Positions 25,910 to 34,627 of a DNA stretch of 64,000 nucleotides are shown piece after piece. Position 1 is the stretch's first letter. Each line of letters starts with the position of its first letter. This DNA comes from an uncultured Alphaproteobacteria bacterium (lineage in GTDB: Bacteria; Pseudomonadota; Alphaproteobacteria; Rhizobiales; Aestuariivirgaceae), in NCBI GenBank assembly GCA_945957365.1, contig CAMFKI010000002.1, positions 310,001 to 374,000 of the forward strand. The letters run 5' to 3'. The notes under the pieces were generated by a model. That model was not told where the DNA came from. It ran no database searches and was given only the letters and a program-made list of their open reading frames with translations. Made by a program: the position numbers and the translations under genes.

Positions 25910-26362
25910 ATGACCAGCCCGATTGCCGATCTGCTGCCCACCGCCCGGTCGCTTGCCGAGAAGATCGCCTTGGCCCAGGCCGCCGAAGCCGAAAGCCTGC
26001 TGGCGCAGAAGAAGGAAGCCGCAGCCGAGCAGCAGGCCTTCATCGAGCAGCTGAGCAAGCCGTCGGGCGTATCCGACGAAGAGGGCATCCGCCGGGCCCT
26101 GCGCATGATCCAGCGCGCCACCGAAAAGGGGATGACAGCCGTCCAGGTCTATCGCTTTCCCAATGTTCTCTGCACCGACCGGGGCCGGGCCATCAACCAG
26201 GGCGAAATGGGGTGGGAGAGGACCCTCACCGGAATTCCGCTCGAGATCTACCAGCTGTGGAACACCTATTTCCGCCCCAAGGGCTACAAGCTGATGGCCG
26301 AGATCGTGGATTTTCCGGACGGCGTTCCGGGCGACGTGGCCATGAGCCTGTCCTGGGAATGA
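25910..26362 (+). CDS. Uncharacterised 150-residue cytoplasmic protein
   Basis: I do not recognise the family. 150 residues, no signal peptide or membrane segment. An Ala/Glu/Gln-rich helical N-terminal half (about residues 10-60, AEKIALAQAAEAESLLAQKK) looks coiled-coil. A compact C-terminal half follows, with TAVQVYRFPNVLCTDRGRAI and ends in SLSWE. ATG 25910 is preferred over an earlier in-frame ATG at 25829 that would lie too close to the predicted promoter. First gene of a putative unit with SulP and PPK2, 36 bp before SulP. Confidence 0.75.
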   Translation: MTSPIADLLPTARSLAEKIALAQAAEAESLLAQKKEAAAEQQAFIEQLSKPSGVSDEEGIRRALRMIQRATEKGMTAVQVYRFPNVLCTDRGRAINQGEMGWERTLTGIPLEIYQLWNTYFRPKGYKLMAEIVDFPDGVPGDVAMSLSWE

Positions 26363-26398
26363 GACCCCGCACCCGGCACGGCGAGTGAGGAGGCGCGG

Positions 26399-28144
26399 AT
26401 GCAGGTCCCGCCCCGTGTGAGCAGGCTCGGCACATTCTTGCCGCCGCTGCAGTGGCTGGCCTCCTACCAGCCCTCCAGTCTGCCGTCCGACGCCGTAGCC
26501 GGGGTGACGCTCGCGGCCTATGCCGTTCCCGTGTCGCTCGCCTATGCCACGCTGGCCGGGCTGCCGCCACAGCTCGGCGTCTATGGCTACCTGCTGGGCG
26601 GGCTCGGCTATGCGCTGTTCGGCTCGAGCCGGCAGCTCGCGGTCGGGCCGACTTCGGCGATATCCCTGATGATCGCCAGCTCCGTGTCGGTCATGGCGGC
26701 GGGTGACGGCGCGCACTATCTGCAGATCGCCAGTCTCGCCGCCCTGGCCGTGGCGCTGCTCGCTCTGCTGGCCTGGGTTTTCCGGCTCAGCGTGCTGGTC
26801 AAGCTCATCAGCGACAGCATCCTCGTCGGGTTCAAGGCGGGCGCCGGCCTGACCATCGCCATGACGCAGCTGCCGAGCCTTCTGGGCGTCGCCGGCGGCG
26901 GGCAGGGCTTCCTCGATCGGGCGTGGCACTTGCTCGGCCAGCTGGGCCAGACCAATCTCCTGGTGCTGGCGGTGGGCGGCATCGCCGTCGCCGCCCTCGT
27001 GCTGGGAGGGCGCCTGCTGCCGGGGCGGCCTGTCGCCCTCGCCGTCGTCTGCCTCGCCATCCTCCTCGCGACGCTGTTCGACCTGCCGGGAAAGGGCGTG
27101 GCCATCACCGGCTTCATTCCGGGCGGGCTTCCGACCTTTGCCTTGCCGGCGCTTCGCCTTGGCGATGTCGAGGGCATCCTCCCGCTCGCCGGGGGCGTGC
27201 TGCTGCTGGCCTACATCGAGGGCGTCTCGGCGGCCCGCAGCTTTGCCGAGAAGCACGGCTATGACATCGATCCGCGGCAGGAGTTCCTGGGAATCGGTGC
27301 GGCCAATCTGGCCGCCGCACTCGGCCAGGGCTTTCCGGTTGCGGGCGGCCTGTCGCAATCCGCCGTGAACGACAAGGCCGGCGCCCGGAGCCCGCTGGCG
27401 CTCGTCTTCGCCTCGCTGACGCTGGCGCTGTGCCTGATGTTCCTGACGGGACAGCTGCAGAACCTGCCCAAGGCGGTTCTCGCTGCCATCGTGCTGACCG
27501 CGGTGGCGGGGCTGATCGACTTTCCCGCCCTGTGGCGCATGAGCAGGATCAGCAGTCTGGACTTCGCGGCCGCGCTGGTCGCCCTCGTCGCGGTCCTGCT
27601 TCTCGGCATCCTGAACGGTGTTCTCGTCGCCGCCCTGGCCTCGGCGATGATGCTGCTGATCCGCGCCTCGCGCCCGCATGTGGCCTTCCTCGGCCGCATT
27701 CCCGGCTCGCGCGAGTACTCCGATCTCGCGCGTCATCCGGAAAACGAGGTGTTGCCTGGAGTTCTGATTTTCCGGCCGGAAGCGAACCTCATCTACGTCA
27801 ATGCCGACACCGTTCTGGAGGCGGTGATGCAGCAGGTCACGGCGCAGAGCGCGTCCGGACTGCGGCTCGTGCTGTGCGATCTCTCGGCCTCGCCCTTCAT
27901 CGACCTCGCCGGTTCGGCGATGCTGCACCGGCTGGTGGCCGAACTCGCCGCGCGGCACATCGCGCTGCGCATCGTCGACGCGCGAAGCCAGGTCCGCGAA
28001 TTGCTGCGCTCTGACGGTCTGGCCGAAAAGGTTGGCGGCATCGTCCACGGGCTGGACATCGCGACCATCATCGAGACCGCGACCGGCGGCGGGGCAGGGC
28101 CCGCGGCTGCGGAACAGAATGCTTTACCTGGACATCAACCGTGA
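26399..28144 (+). CDS. SulP family anion transporter with STAS domain
   Basis: 581 residues. SulP membrane core of roughly 10-14 helices from about residue 35 (AGVTLAAYAVPVSLAYATLAG) to about 430. A C-terminal STAS domain follows, with DLSASPFIDLAGSAML as its conserved nucleotide-binding-like loop. Family members carry sulphate, bicarbonate or dicarboxylates; substrate not evident. GAGGAGG ribosome site. Overlaps in context with PPK2 copy B 10 bp downstream. Confidence 0.92.
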   Translation: MQVPPRVSRLGTFLPPLQWLASYQPSSLPSDAVAGVTLAAYAVPVSLAYATLAGLPPQLGVYGYLLGGLGYALFGSSRQLAVGPTSAISLMIASSVSVMAAGDGAHYLQIASLAALAVALLALLAWVFRLSVLVKLISDSILVGFKAGAGLTIAMTQLPSLLGVAGGGQGFLDRAWHLLGQLGQTNLLVLAVGGIAVAALVLGGRLLPGRPVALAVVCLAILLATLFDLPGKGVAITGFIPGGLPTFALPALRLGDVEGILPLAGGVLLLAYIEGVSAARSFAEKHGYDIDPRQEFLGIGAANLAAALGQGFPVAGGLSQSAVNDKAGARSPLALVFASLTLALCLMFLTGQLQNLPKAVLAAIVLTAVAGLIDFPALWRMSRISSLDFAAALVALVAVLLLGILNGVLVAALASAMMLLIRASRPHVAFLGRIPGSREYSDLARHPENEVLPGVLIFRPEANLIYVNADTVLEAVMQQVTAQSASGLRLVLCDLSASPFIDLAGSAMLHRLVAELAARHIALRIVDARSQVRELLRSDGLAEKVGGIVHGLDIATIIETATGGGAGPAAAEQNALPGHQP

Positions 28145-28154
28145 GGGCGTCGAC

Positions 28155-29048
28155 ATGGGAAAGAAGCACGGCAAGGACAGCGAGAAGAAAAAGGGCAAGA
28201 AGGCCAAGCTGGAAGGAGCGCCAGACGCGATGGCGCTGAGCGCAGGCGAAGATGGGAAGGATACCGGCGGCCGCATGAAGCGCCGCGCCTACGAACAGGA
28301 GCTCGGAAAGCTGCAGGTCGAACTCTGCTACCTGCAGGAATGGGTCAAGGCCACCGGTCATCGCTGCATCGTCGTCTTCGAGGGCCGCGATGCCGCGGGC
28401 AAGGGCGGCACCATCAAGGCGATCACCGCACGGGTGAGCCCGCGGGTGTTCCGCGTCGTGGCGCTGCCGGCGCCGTCGGACCGCCAGAAAAGCCAGATGC
28501 TCATCCAGCGCTACTTCGAGCACTTCCCGGCGGCCGGGGAAGTCGTGATCTTCGACCGCAGCTGGTACAACCGGGCGGGCGTCGATGCGGTGATGGGATT
28601 CGCCAAGGAAAAGCAGGTGGAGCGCTTCCTCGAACTCGCGCCGCGAATCGAGAGCTACATCATCGACGGCGGCATCCAGCTCATCAAGTTCTGGCTCGAG
28701 GTGGGCATGGAAGAACAGAAGAAACGCTTCCAGGCGCGCATCGAAGACCCGCTGCGGCAATGGAAGCTCAGCCCCATGGACCTCGAATCCTACAGCCGCT
28801 GGAACGAATATTCGCGCGCCCGCGACCGCATGTTGAAAGCGACCGACACGGAAACCTCGCCCTGGCACGTCGTACGCACCGACGACAAGCGCCGCGGCCG
28901 GCTGAACCTCATCACAGAGCTCCTCGCGCTCATCCCCTATGAGCGGGTGAAACGGGAGAAGGTCGAATTGCCGGAACGATCGAAAAAAGGCGCCTATGAC
29001 GACGTCGCCAGCATGAAGGGGAGGAGATTCGTGCGGGAGGTGTTCTGA
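28155..29048 (+). CDS. ppk2: Polyphosphate kinase 2 (PPK2 family), copy B
   Basis: 297 residues. Walker A FEGRDAAGKGG, Walker B FDRSWYNRAG and PLRQWKLSPMDLES are as in copy A, so both are intact paralogues. Copy B has a Lys-rich N-terminus (GKKHGKDSEKKKGKKAK) instead of the acidic one, which may direct it to polyphosphate or nucleic acid. ATG 28155 has GAGGG 7 bases upstream; an in-frame ATG at 28122 lies within SulP. Last gene of the FNR-boxed unit. Confidence 0.92.
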   Translation: MGKKHGKDSEKKKGKKAKLEGAPDAMALSAGEDGKDTGGRMKRRAYEQELGKLQVELCYLQEWVKATGHRCIVVFEGRDAAGKGGTIKAITARVSPRVFRVVALPAPSDRQKSQMLIQRYFEHFPAAGEVVIFDRSWYNRAGVDAVMGFAKEKQVERFLELAPRIESYIIDGGIQLIKFWLEVGMEEQKKRFQARIEDPLRQWKLSPMDLESYSRWNEYSRARDRMLKATDTETSPWHVVRTDDKRRGRLNLITELLALIPYERVKREKVELPERSKKGAYDDVASMKGRRFVREVF

Positions 29049-29079
29049 CCCGCGTGGCAGGCGCTGTCGGTCAGGATCT

Positions 29080-30042
29080 TCAGCTTCTGAACTTCACGAT
29101 CCTCTGCAAGACCCACTGCAATGGATCCGTGGTCCAGGCAGACGACATGAACTCGACGTGGTCGACGTTGCCCGGAACCTCGAAGAAGTTGATCGAACCC
29201 TTCTGGATGGTCTCCGGCAAGGCCTGCGAAAACCCGATGTCATCCTGCCGCAGGGCGTCCTCGAGCTGAAGGTTCCATTTGCGGCTGGCGGTCGAATAGG
29301 CGCTGAACAGGAACGCCCGCTTGTGATCGGCCCGGACCCAGGCGTCGAACTTCTCGACGTCACCATAGATCGCATCCATCAGCACCAGCCCGGCGATGCG
29401 GCTGTTGGCGCCGCCAAGCTTCAGGCACCAGGCCGCCGGGAAATAGCCGCCGGAATATGCCACGAGGATGACCGGCAGCCGCGCGAAGTCGGCGCCGCTC
29501 GCGCGCTGGCCATGAAGCCTAGCCAGGTTGGAATCGACCTCCCGCAGCCAGTTGGCGAAAAAGCCGGCCCGCCAGAAATTGCCGGGACTCGAATCGCGGA
29601 TGTCGACGGCGAATTGCGGCGCCGCCAATACGCCGTTCAGTCCCGATGCCGCGAGCTGCCGGGGGATGTGCTGACGCGCCACGACATCGCGTTCCAGCGT
29701 CGCCTCGTTGCCGTGAAAGAAGACGACCAGAGCCGCGGGCCGGTTCAGGTCGAAGCCGGCGGGCAGGAACAGCAGCGTGCGCCGGTCGCTATAGGACTCG
29801 TCTTCCCAGTGAACACCGCCGCGCGGTGACTTGTGGCCGCGGCGCTGGCCATCGGACACGTTGAGGAAATCCTCTTGGGTCTCCGGGTTCTGTCCTCGAT
29901 AGGGAAACGCCGAATGCTCCATTTCGACGAGGGCGGAGATGTCCTGAACCAGCCTCTTGTATGTCTGGCGGGCAAGGGGAACGCCCGACGAGATTGCCCA
30001 GGCACCGGCGGCAGCCATGAATTTGAGAACGCTGCGGCGCAT
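29080..30042 (-). CDS. Exported alpha/beta hydrolase
   Basis: 320 residues. N-terminal MRRSVLKFMAAAGAWAISSG looks like a signal sequence with an adjacent Arg pair. FFHGNEA is the oxyanion region, LVAYSGGY the nucleophile elbow with Ser, and NVDHVEF supplies the likely catalytic His. Substrate unknown. It starts the base after the preceding membrane protein stops, so it is cotranscribed with the methyltransferase/membrane pair. Confidence 0.75.
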   Translation of the reverse strand: MRRSVLKFMAAAGAWAISSGVPLARQTYKRLVQDISALVEMEHSAFPYRGQNPETQEDFLNVSDGQRRGHKSPRGGVHWEDESYSDRRTLLFLPAGFDLNRPAALVVFFHGNEATLERDVVARQHIPRQLAASGLNGVLAAPQFAVDIRDSSPGNFWRAGFFANWLREVDSNLARLHGQRASGADFARLPVILVAYSGGYFPAAWCLKLGGANSRIAGLVLMDAIYGDVEKFDAWVRADHKRAFLFSAYSTASRKWNLQLEDALRQDDIGFSQALPETIQKGSINFFEVPGNVDHVEFMSSAWTTDPLQWVLQRIVKFRS

Positions 30043-32649
30043 TCAGGCCTCGAGCTTTCGTGGTCCGGGCTGCGTCAGCATGAAGAAGCAGGGAAGCGCG
30101 ACGAGATAGGCGACGGCGCTCGCCTGCAGCACGCTGCTGATGCCGAACGAGGTTGCGAGCACGGGAACAAGTGCTGCCCCGATGACCGAGGCGCAGCCAT
30201 TGATGCCCCAGGCCCAGAGGAACATGGATTGCTTTCCGAGCCGGCCCAGCGTCGTCATGGCGATCGGCATGGGGAATCCCATCAGGAACGCGGCCGGGGC
30301 AACAAGCAGCATGCACAGGGCGAGGCGCCAGCCATAGCCCATGCCGCCGATCCAGTTGAGCACGGGATCGCCGAACAGGCTTCCGGCGATGAGCAGTGCC
30401 GTGATTGCCACCAGTACACGGGGCAAGGCTGATTTCGCGGTGCCCACGAAACGTTCCGAAACGAAACTGCCGAGGCCGGAGAACACCAGAATTCCGCTGA
30501 GCAGCACGGCCGCCGAGATGGTCGGGTTGGCGAGCGCCAGCACGAATTTCGAAATCAGGCCGACTTCGGTCATGATATAGCCGAAGCCGAGACAGGCGAA
30601 ATACACGATGATGCCGAACTTGCCCGGCGTGCGCGAGAAGATGCTGCGCCAGCCGAAAATCGCCGGGAGCGCGATGAGCGTGGCCGACAGGGCCGAGGCG
30701 ATGGCAAGCGTGGCCCACAGCAGCAGGTAGGCCCAGTCGTCCTGGAAGAGATCGAGCCGGTCGGTGACGCGGGCGAGGTCGGAGGGCTTCACATAGGCAG
30801 CGAAATAGGGCCGGTCGTTGGTCAGGGGGCGGACATCGAAGACATAGCGGCGCGCTATGTCGTCGTATCCGCCATGCACGAGATGATGCCAGAACAGCCG
30901 CTCGAGTTTCGTTGCCGGAACTTCGCTTTGGGCGTCGCCGCCCGTTGCGCCGTCGTCCGGCAGCGGCGCGAGCACATCGCCTTCGGCTGGTGCGGGAAGG
31001 GTCGGGTCGGCAGGGGCGCCGAACAATTGTGCCCGGTAGTCCGCGAGGATCTGGTCGGTGTGGCTGTCATCGAAGCCCATGCCGGGAGAATAGATCTCGT
31101 CGAAGGACAGCGACTTGGTGAAGGCCGACAGCTTGGCAAGGTCCTCCGCCGAAAATCCGCCGCGCTTGTAGAGAACGGTGGTCGTCGAAAGATAGCTCGA
31201 CACGGCGTAGAAGGACCGTGCGGCCTTGGTGCCGCCGGCCGCCTCGACCATCGTTGCATAGAACTTGAGAACCGACTTCGGCGGATCCTCCTTGTTCCAC
31301 AAGGTCACGGCCAGAATGCCGCCGTCGTTCAGCGCGTCCATGTAGCTGGCCATGGCCTCACGGGTGAACGCATATTTCTCGGTGATCGCGAAGCCGCCGG
31401 GCGACGACAGGCCGGCGCCGTCGCCGAGGCTCAGATCGATGACGTCGAACCGGCGCCCCGAGGCCGGGAGCCAGAGGCGGCCCTCCTGGGCGATGACTTC
31501 GAGTCGCGGGTCGTGAATGAGGTTGCCGGTGAATGCCGATATCGCCGGGCTGGAAAATGACTTCAGGACCTCTGGGTTGGCTTCGGCCGTGGTGACGTGC
31601 CGGGAGCCCGCCCGCAGCGCGACGGCAACCGGAATGCCACCTGACAGCTGCGCCACGAACGTATCGGGAGCGGGCTTCAGCACATAGGGGTAATACATCG
31701 GCAGATAGCGGAAATAGGCCGTCTGCGCTGGGCTCAGATTGGCGATGATGCCGGTGGGCCCCTCACCGTCGTTGTACATCGCGAGATAGGCATTGGCCGG
31801 CTCCTCCGGCAGATTGAACGCCGCATTGTCGGAAAGACCGGGAGCGAAGTGGAAATACGAGCTGGAATAGATTTCCAGATCGCCGAAGGGCGAAATGCTC
31901 CGGTAGACGCGCTGGTTGTCGGGAAACTTGCGGGCGTAGGAAACGCCCTTGTAATCCGACACTGCCAGCGTCGTCAGCCCGAAGCCGGGCGCCAACAGAT
32001 GCAGCGCGAAGGCGAAGCCGGCGGCCGCGACGAAAGCCGTCATCAGCACGCGGGAACCGGCGGCGCGAAACCACAGCAACCCGCCAAGACTCCACAGTGC
32101 AAGCGGCGCCAGGATGAGGTTGGCCGGCGCCAGAATATACATCGCGCCAAGTACGGCGAGGCCGCTCACCCCCGAGCCTGCGAGATCGGCGAAATAGACC
32201 CGCGCGAACACCGACCGCGCCCTGAGGAACACCGAGCCCAGAAAGAATGCGCCCGCCAGGAACGGCACGAAATACAGCAGGAAATTCGCCGCCAGCCGCC
32301 ACTTCTGGGCAGGATCGGAAATGAGAAAGATGGCGTTGAACGGAAGCTGCTGGGCGACGAGATTGGCGATCACCGCCAGGGGGCCGAACGATATGAGGCT
32401 GATCCCCGCCGCGTATTGCCAGTTGCGATCGAAGAAGCCGGTGTTGATGCACATCACCGCGCTCGCGAGGCCGAAGCCGAACATGGCGAGGCTGATCACC
32501 AGCGAACCAAAATGCACCCAGCTGCCCACGGCGAAGATGCGCATGACCACGATCTGAAGCGCAATGACCGCGCCCGCGACGAGGGCGACCGAGAGATAGG
32601 TCGCGAGGCTCAATGCGGGGTCGACGGCGTCATCAGCGCTGTCAGCCAC
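30043..32649 (-). CDS. Large membrane protein with spermidine-synthase-like domain
   Basis: 868 residues. An N-terminal block of about 7 helices is followed by a soluble segment (about residues 260-640) containing a degenerate Rossmann methyltransferase/spermidine-synthase fold (RFDVIDLSLGDGAGLSS, then YMDALNDGGILAVTLW), then another block of about 7 helices. It resembles the fused SpeE-like membrane proteins of unknown function. GTG 32649 is chosen, overlapping the upstream stop by 8 bases. The catalytic acids of true spermidine synthases are not obvious, so polyamine synthesis should not be assumed. Confidence 0.75.
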   Translation of the reverse strand: MADSADDAVDPALSLATYLSVALVAGAVIALQIVVMRIFAVGSWVHFGSLVISLAMFGFGLASAVMCINTGFFDRNWQYAAGISLISFGPLAVIANLVAQQLPFNAIFLISDPAQKWRLAANFLLYFVPFLAGAFFLGSVFLRARSVFARVYFADLAGSGVSGLAVLGAMYILAPANLILAPLALWSLGGLLWFRAAGSRVLMTAFVAAAGFAFALHLLAPGFGLTTLAVSDYKGVSYARKFPDNQRVYRSISPFGDLEIYSSSYFHFAPGLSDNAAFNLPEEPANAYLAMYNDGEGPTGIIANLSPAQTAYFRYLPMYYPYVLKPAPDTFVAQLSGGIPVAVALRAGSRHVTTAEANPEVLKSFSSPAISAFTGNLIHDPRLEVIAQEGRLWLPASGRRFDVIDLSLGDGAGLSSPGGFAITEKYAFTREAMASYMDALNDGGILAVTLWNKEDPPKSVLKFYATMVEAAGGTKAARSFYAVSSYLSTTTVLYKRGGFSAEDLAKLSAFTKSLSFDEIYSPGMGFDDSHTDQILADYRAQLFGAPADPTLPAPAEGDVLAPLPDDGATGGDAQSEVPATKLERLFWHHLVHGGYDDIARRYVFDVRPLTNDRPYFAAYVKPSDLARVTDRLDLFQDDWAYLLLWATLAIASALSATLIALPAIFGWRSIFSRTPGKFGIIVYFACLGFGYIMTEVGLISKFVLALANPTISAAVLLSGILVFSGLGSFVSERFVGTAKSALPRVLVAITALLIAGSLFGDPVLNWIGGMGYGWRLALCMLLVAPAAFLMGFPMPIAMTTLGRLGKQSMFLWAWGINGCASVIGAALVPVLATSFGISSVLQASAVAYLVALPCFFMLTQPGPRKLEA

Positions 32650-33517
32650 CGTTATGCGTGCCCTTGATGCTGTCGCCTTCCAGCTTGGTGAAGGGCACGA
32701 ACGGCACGATGCGGCCGTTGTAGATGTCAGACCGGGCGACGTTGATGCTGCCATCCGGATTCTGCTGCTTGACGACCTTCAGCACATGCTGCGCGCCCGG
32801 CGGGCCCACCGGGATGACCATCGTGCCGTTGGGCTTCAACTGTTGCAGAAGCGGCGGCGGCACATGGTCGATGCCGCAGGTGACGATGATGTGGTCGAAG
32901 GGGCCGGCCTCTTCCCAGCCGTAATAGCCGTCGGCATTCTTGGTGTTGATTGCCTTGAACTCGGAATAGCCTTCGCCGATCAGGTCGTCATAGACGCCGC
33001 GGGTCCGCTCGGCCAGTTTCTTGATGATCTCGATGGTGTAGACCTTGTCGGTCAGATGCGAGAGATAGGCTGACTGGTAACCGGAACCGGTGCCCACCTC
33101 GAGGACTTTGTCGCCCTTGTTCACGTCGATCGAGGTGGTCATGCGGCCCACCAGATGCGGCCCCGATATGGTGACGCCAAAGCCGATATCCAGAAATGCG
33201 TTGTCGTAGGCCCGTGACAGGTTCGGCTTCGTCACAAAGCGTTCACGTGGCGTCAGCAGGAAGGCCCGCTTGTTGGCGTCGTTGGTGACGTCCTTGTTGG
33301 CAACGAGAACGCGGAAGCGCTCCCAGCGCTGGTGCAGGAAGTCGGCATCCTCGCCGCGGTTTTCGACCATCCATTTGACGAAATTGTCGCCATTGTCCAT
33401 CGGCGGCATCATGTCCCAGTCGAAGGCTTTCGGGACGGCCGCGCTGGCTTTCCGGCACACAAGGGCGGCTGCCACGAAAATCGGCGACGAAGCCAGAAAT
33501 CTGCGCCGGTTCAGCAT
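32642..33517 (-). CDS. Tat-exported protein-L-isoaspartate O-methyltransferase-like protein
   Basis: 291 residues. LNRRRFLASSPIFVAAALV is a good twin-arginine signal. The mature part is the PCMT fold: RFVTKPNLSRAYDNAFLDIG, SAM motif I DKVLEVGTGSGYQSAYLSHL, and HIIVTCGIDHVPPPLLQQL. The enzyme normally repairs isoaspartyl residues in the cytosol with SAM, so export is odd. ATG 33517 (GGAACGGAAAGAG upstream) is preferred to an ATG at 33619 that would bury the Tat motif. Operon with the membrane protein and the exported hydrolase. Confidence 0.85.
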   Translation of the reverse strand: MLNRRRFLASSPIFVAAALVCRKASAAVPKAFDWDMMPPMDNGDNFVKWMVENRGEDADFLHQRWERFRVLVANKDVTNDANKRAFLLTPRERFVTKPNLSRAYDNAFLDIGFGVTISGPHLVGRMTTSIDVNKGDKVLEVGTGSGYQSAYLSHLTDKVYTIEIIKKLAERTRGVYDDLIGEGYSEFKAINTKNADGYYGWEEAGPFDHIIVTCGIDHVPPPLLQQLKPNGTMVIPVGPPGAQHVLKVVKQQNPDGSINVARSDIYNGRIVPFVPFTKLEGDSIKGTHNGG

Positions 33518-33650
33518 CTCTTTCCGTTCCCTGCAATGATCTGGAAAATACGCCGTCAAGGGCGCTCGGCCGTTTTGATAAGCCAGATTTTTTGAGTTCA
33601 CAAGGTTCGGCTTCGGCACGGTCCATGATCGAAAGTGCGGCAGGAAGGCG

Positions 33651-34547
33651 TCAGGTGACGCCGTCCGTGTCGGGGTCCGAGGGTTCCAGCAGCAGCCTTC
33701 CGAAGACCCCGCAAAGCACGAGCGCCCCGCCGATCATCGTCGCGACGGGCGGCACTTCGGCGACGCCGATCCAGGCCCAGAGAACGCCGAAGGGCGCCTC
33801 CAGTGTCTGGATCAGGGCGGAGAGCGTCGCCGGGATGAGGGCGGAGCCGATCACGTAGAGCATCAGCCCGAGCGTCAGGGGAAACAGGGCGAAACCCGCA
33901 GCGACGACGAAGTCGCGTGTGGCGAAGTCGCCAAGGTGCCGGGCGAGCGGCCAGGCGATGAACCCGCTGATGAAGATCGACAGCAGGGCCACCGGCAGCA
34001 TGTTGATATGGGTATGGCGGCGGATGGTGACCGTCATCAGCCCCATGCTGATCGTCGACAGGAGCGCCAGCAGATCACCGAGCTGCGGACCACCCGCCGT
34101 GGGCCCCACCATGATGGCGATGCCGAACAGGGCGAGGGAGCCCGCCGCCAGCGTCGCGAGCGACGGCGTCGCGCGATAGAGAAACCATTCGACCGCGGCC
34201 GTCACGAAGGGAAGGGAGGCATAGATGGTGACCACATTGCCCACGCTCGCATGCTGAAACGCTGCGGGAAAGGCGATGATGGTGAAGGTGGTGCAAGCGG
34301 TCGCGAACCAGCCCGGCCAGCCTAGCTTCTGAATGGCAACGAGGGTTCCGCCACGCAGGCGGTAGAGCACATAGCCCCCGACAAAGAGCACGGCGAAACA
34401 GTTGCGCCAGACGATGATGCTCCAGATGTCGAAGGGCAACAGCCTGACGAACAGCCCTGCCGAGGCCCACACGATCGTCGCGATCAGGACAATGACGGTG
34501 CCGGCCGCAAGCCGGCTGCTTGAGTTCGTTCCGCCCTGCGCCGCCAT
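33651..34547 (-). CDS. EamA/DMT-family transporter
   Basis: 298 residues with about ten hydrophobic helices in two EamA repeats (first from about residue 15, second from about 155). Usual role is metabolite or amino-acid export. ATG 34547 has GGTGGGA 6 bases upstream. It lies 80 bp after the kinase/aminotransferase fusion on the same strand and may export a product or intermediate of that pathway. Confidence 0.85.
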   Translation of the reverse strand: MAAQGGTNSSSRLAAGTVIVLIATIVWASAGLFVRLLPFDIWSIIVWRNCFAVLFVGGYVLYRLRGGTLVAIQKLGWPGWFATACTTFTIIAFPAAFQHASVGNVVTIYASLPFVTAAVEWFLYRATPSLATLAAGSLALFGIAIMVGPTAGGPQLGDLLALLSTISMGLMTVTIRRHTHINMLPVALLSIFISGFIAWPLARHLGDFATRDFVVAAGFALFPLTLGLMLYVIGSALIPATLSALIQTLEAPFGVLWAWIGVAEVPPVATMIGGALVLCGVFGRLLLEPSDPDTDGVT

Positions 34548-34627
34548 TGCAATCCCACCTTGCCCGAAGTGCACCTTACACTGCGTCGTGCGGGCGTCCA
34601 GCGCGCCGCGGGCCTTCGAGGAACAGT

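Noticed and set aside
30043..32649. Reading the membrane protein as a polyamine biosynthesis enzyme
   Set aside because: Only a degenerate SpeE-like fold can be seen and the catalytic acidic residues are not evident, so it was not called spermidine synthase.
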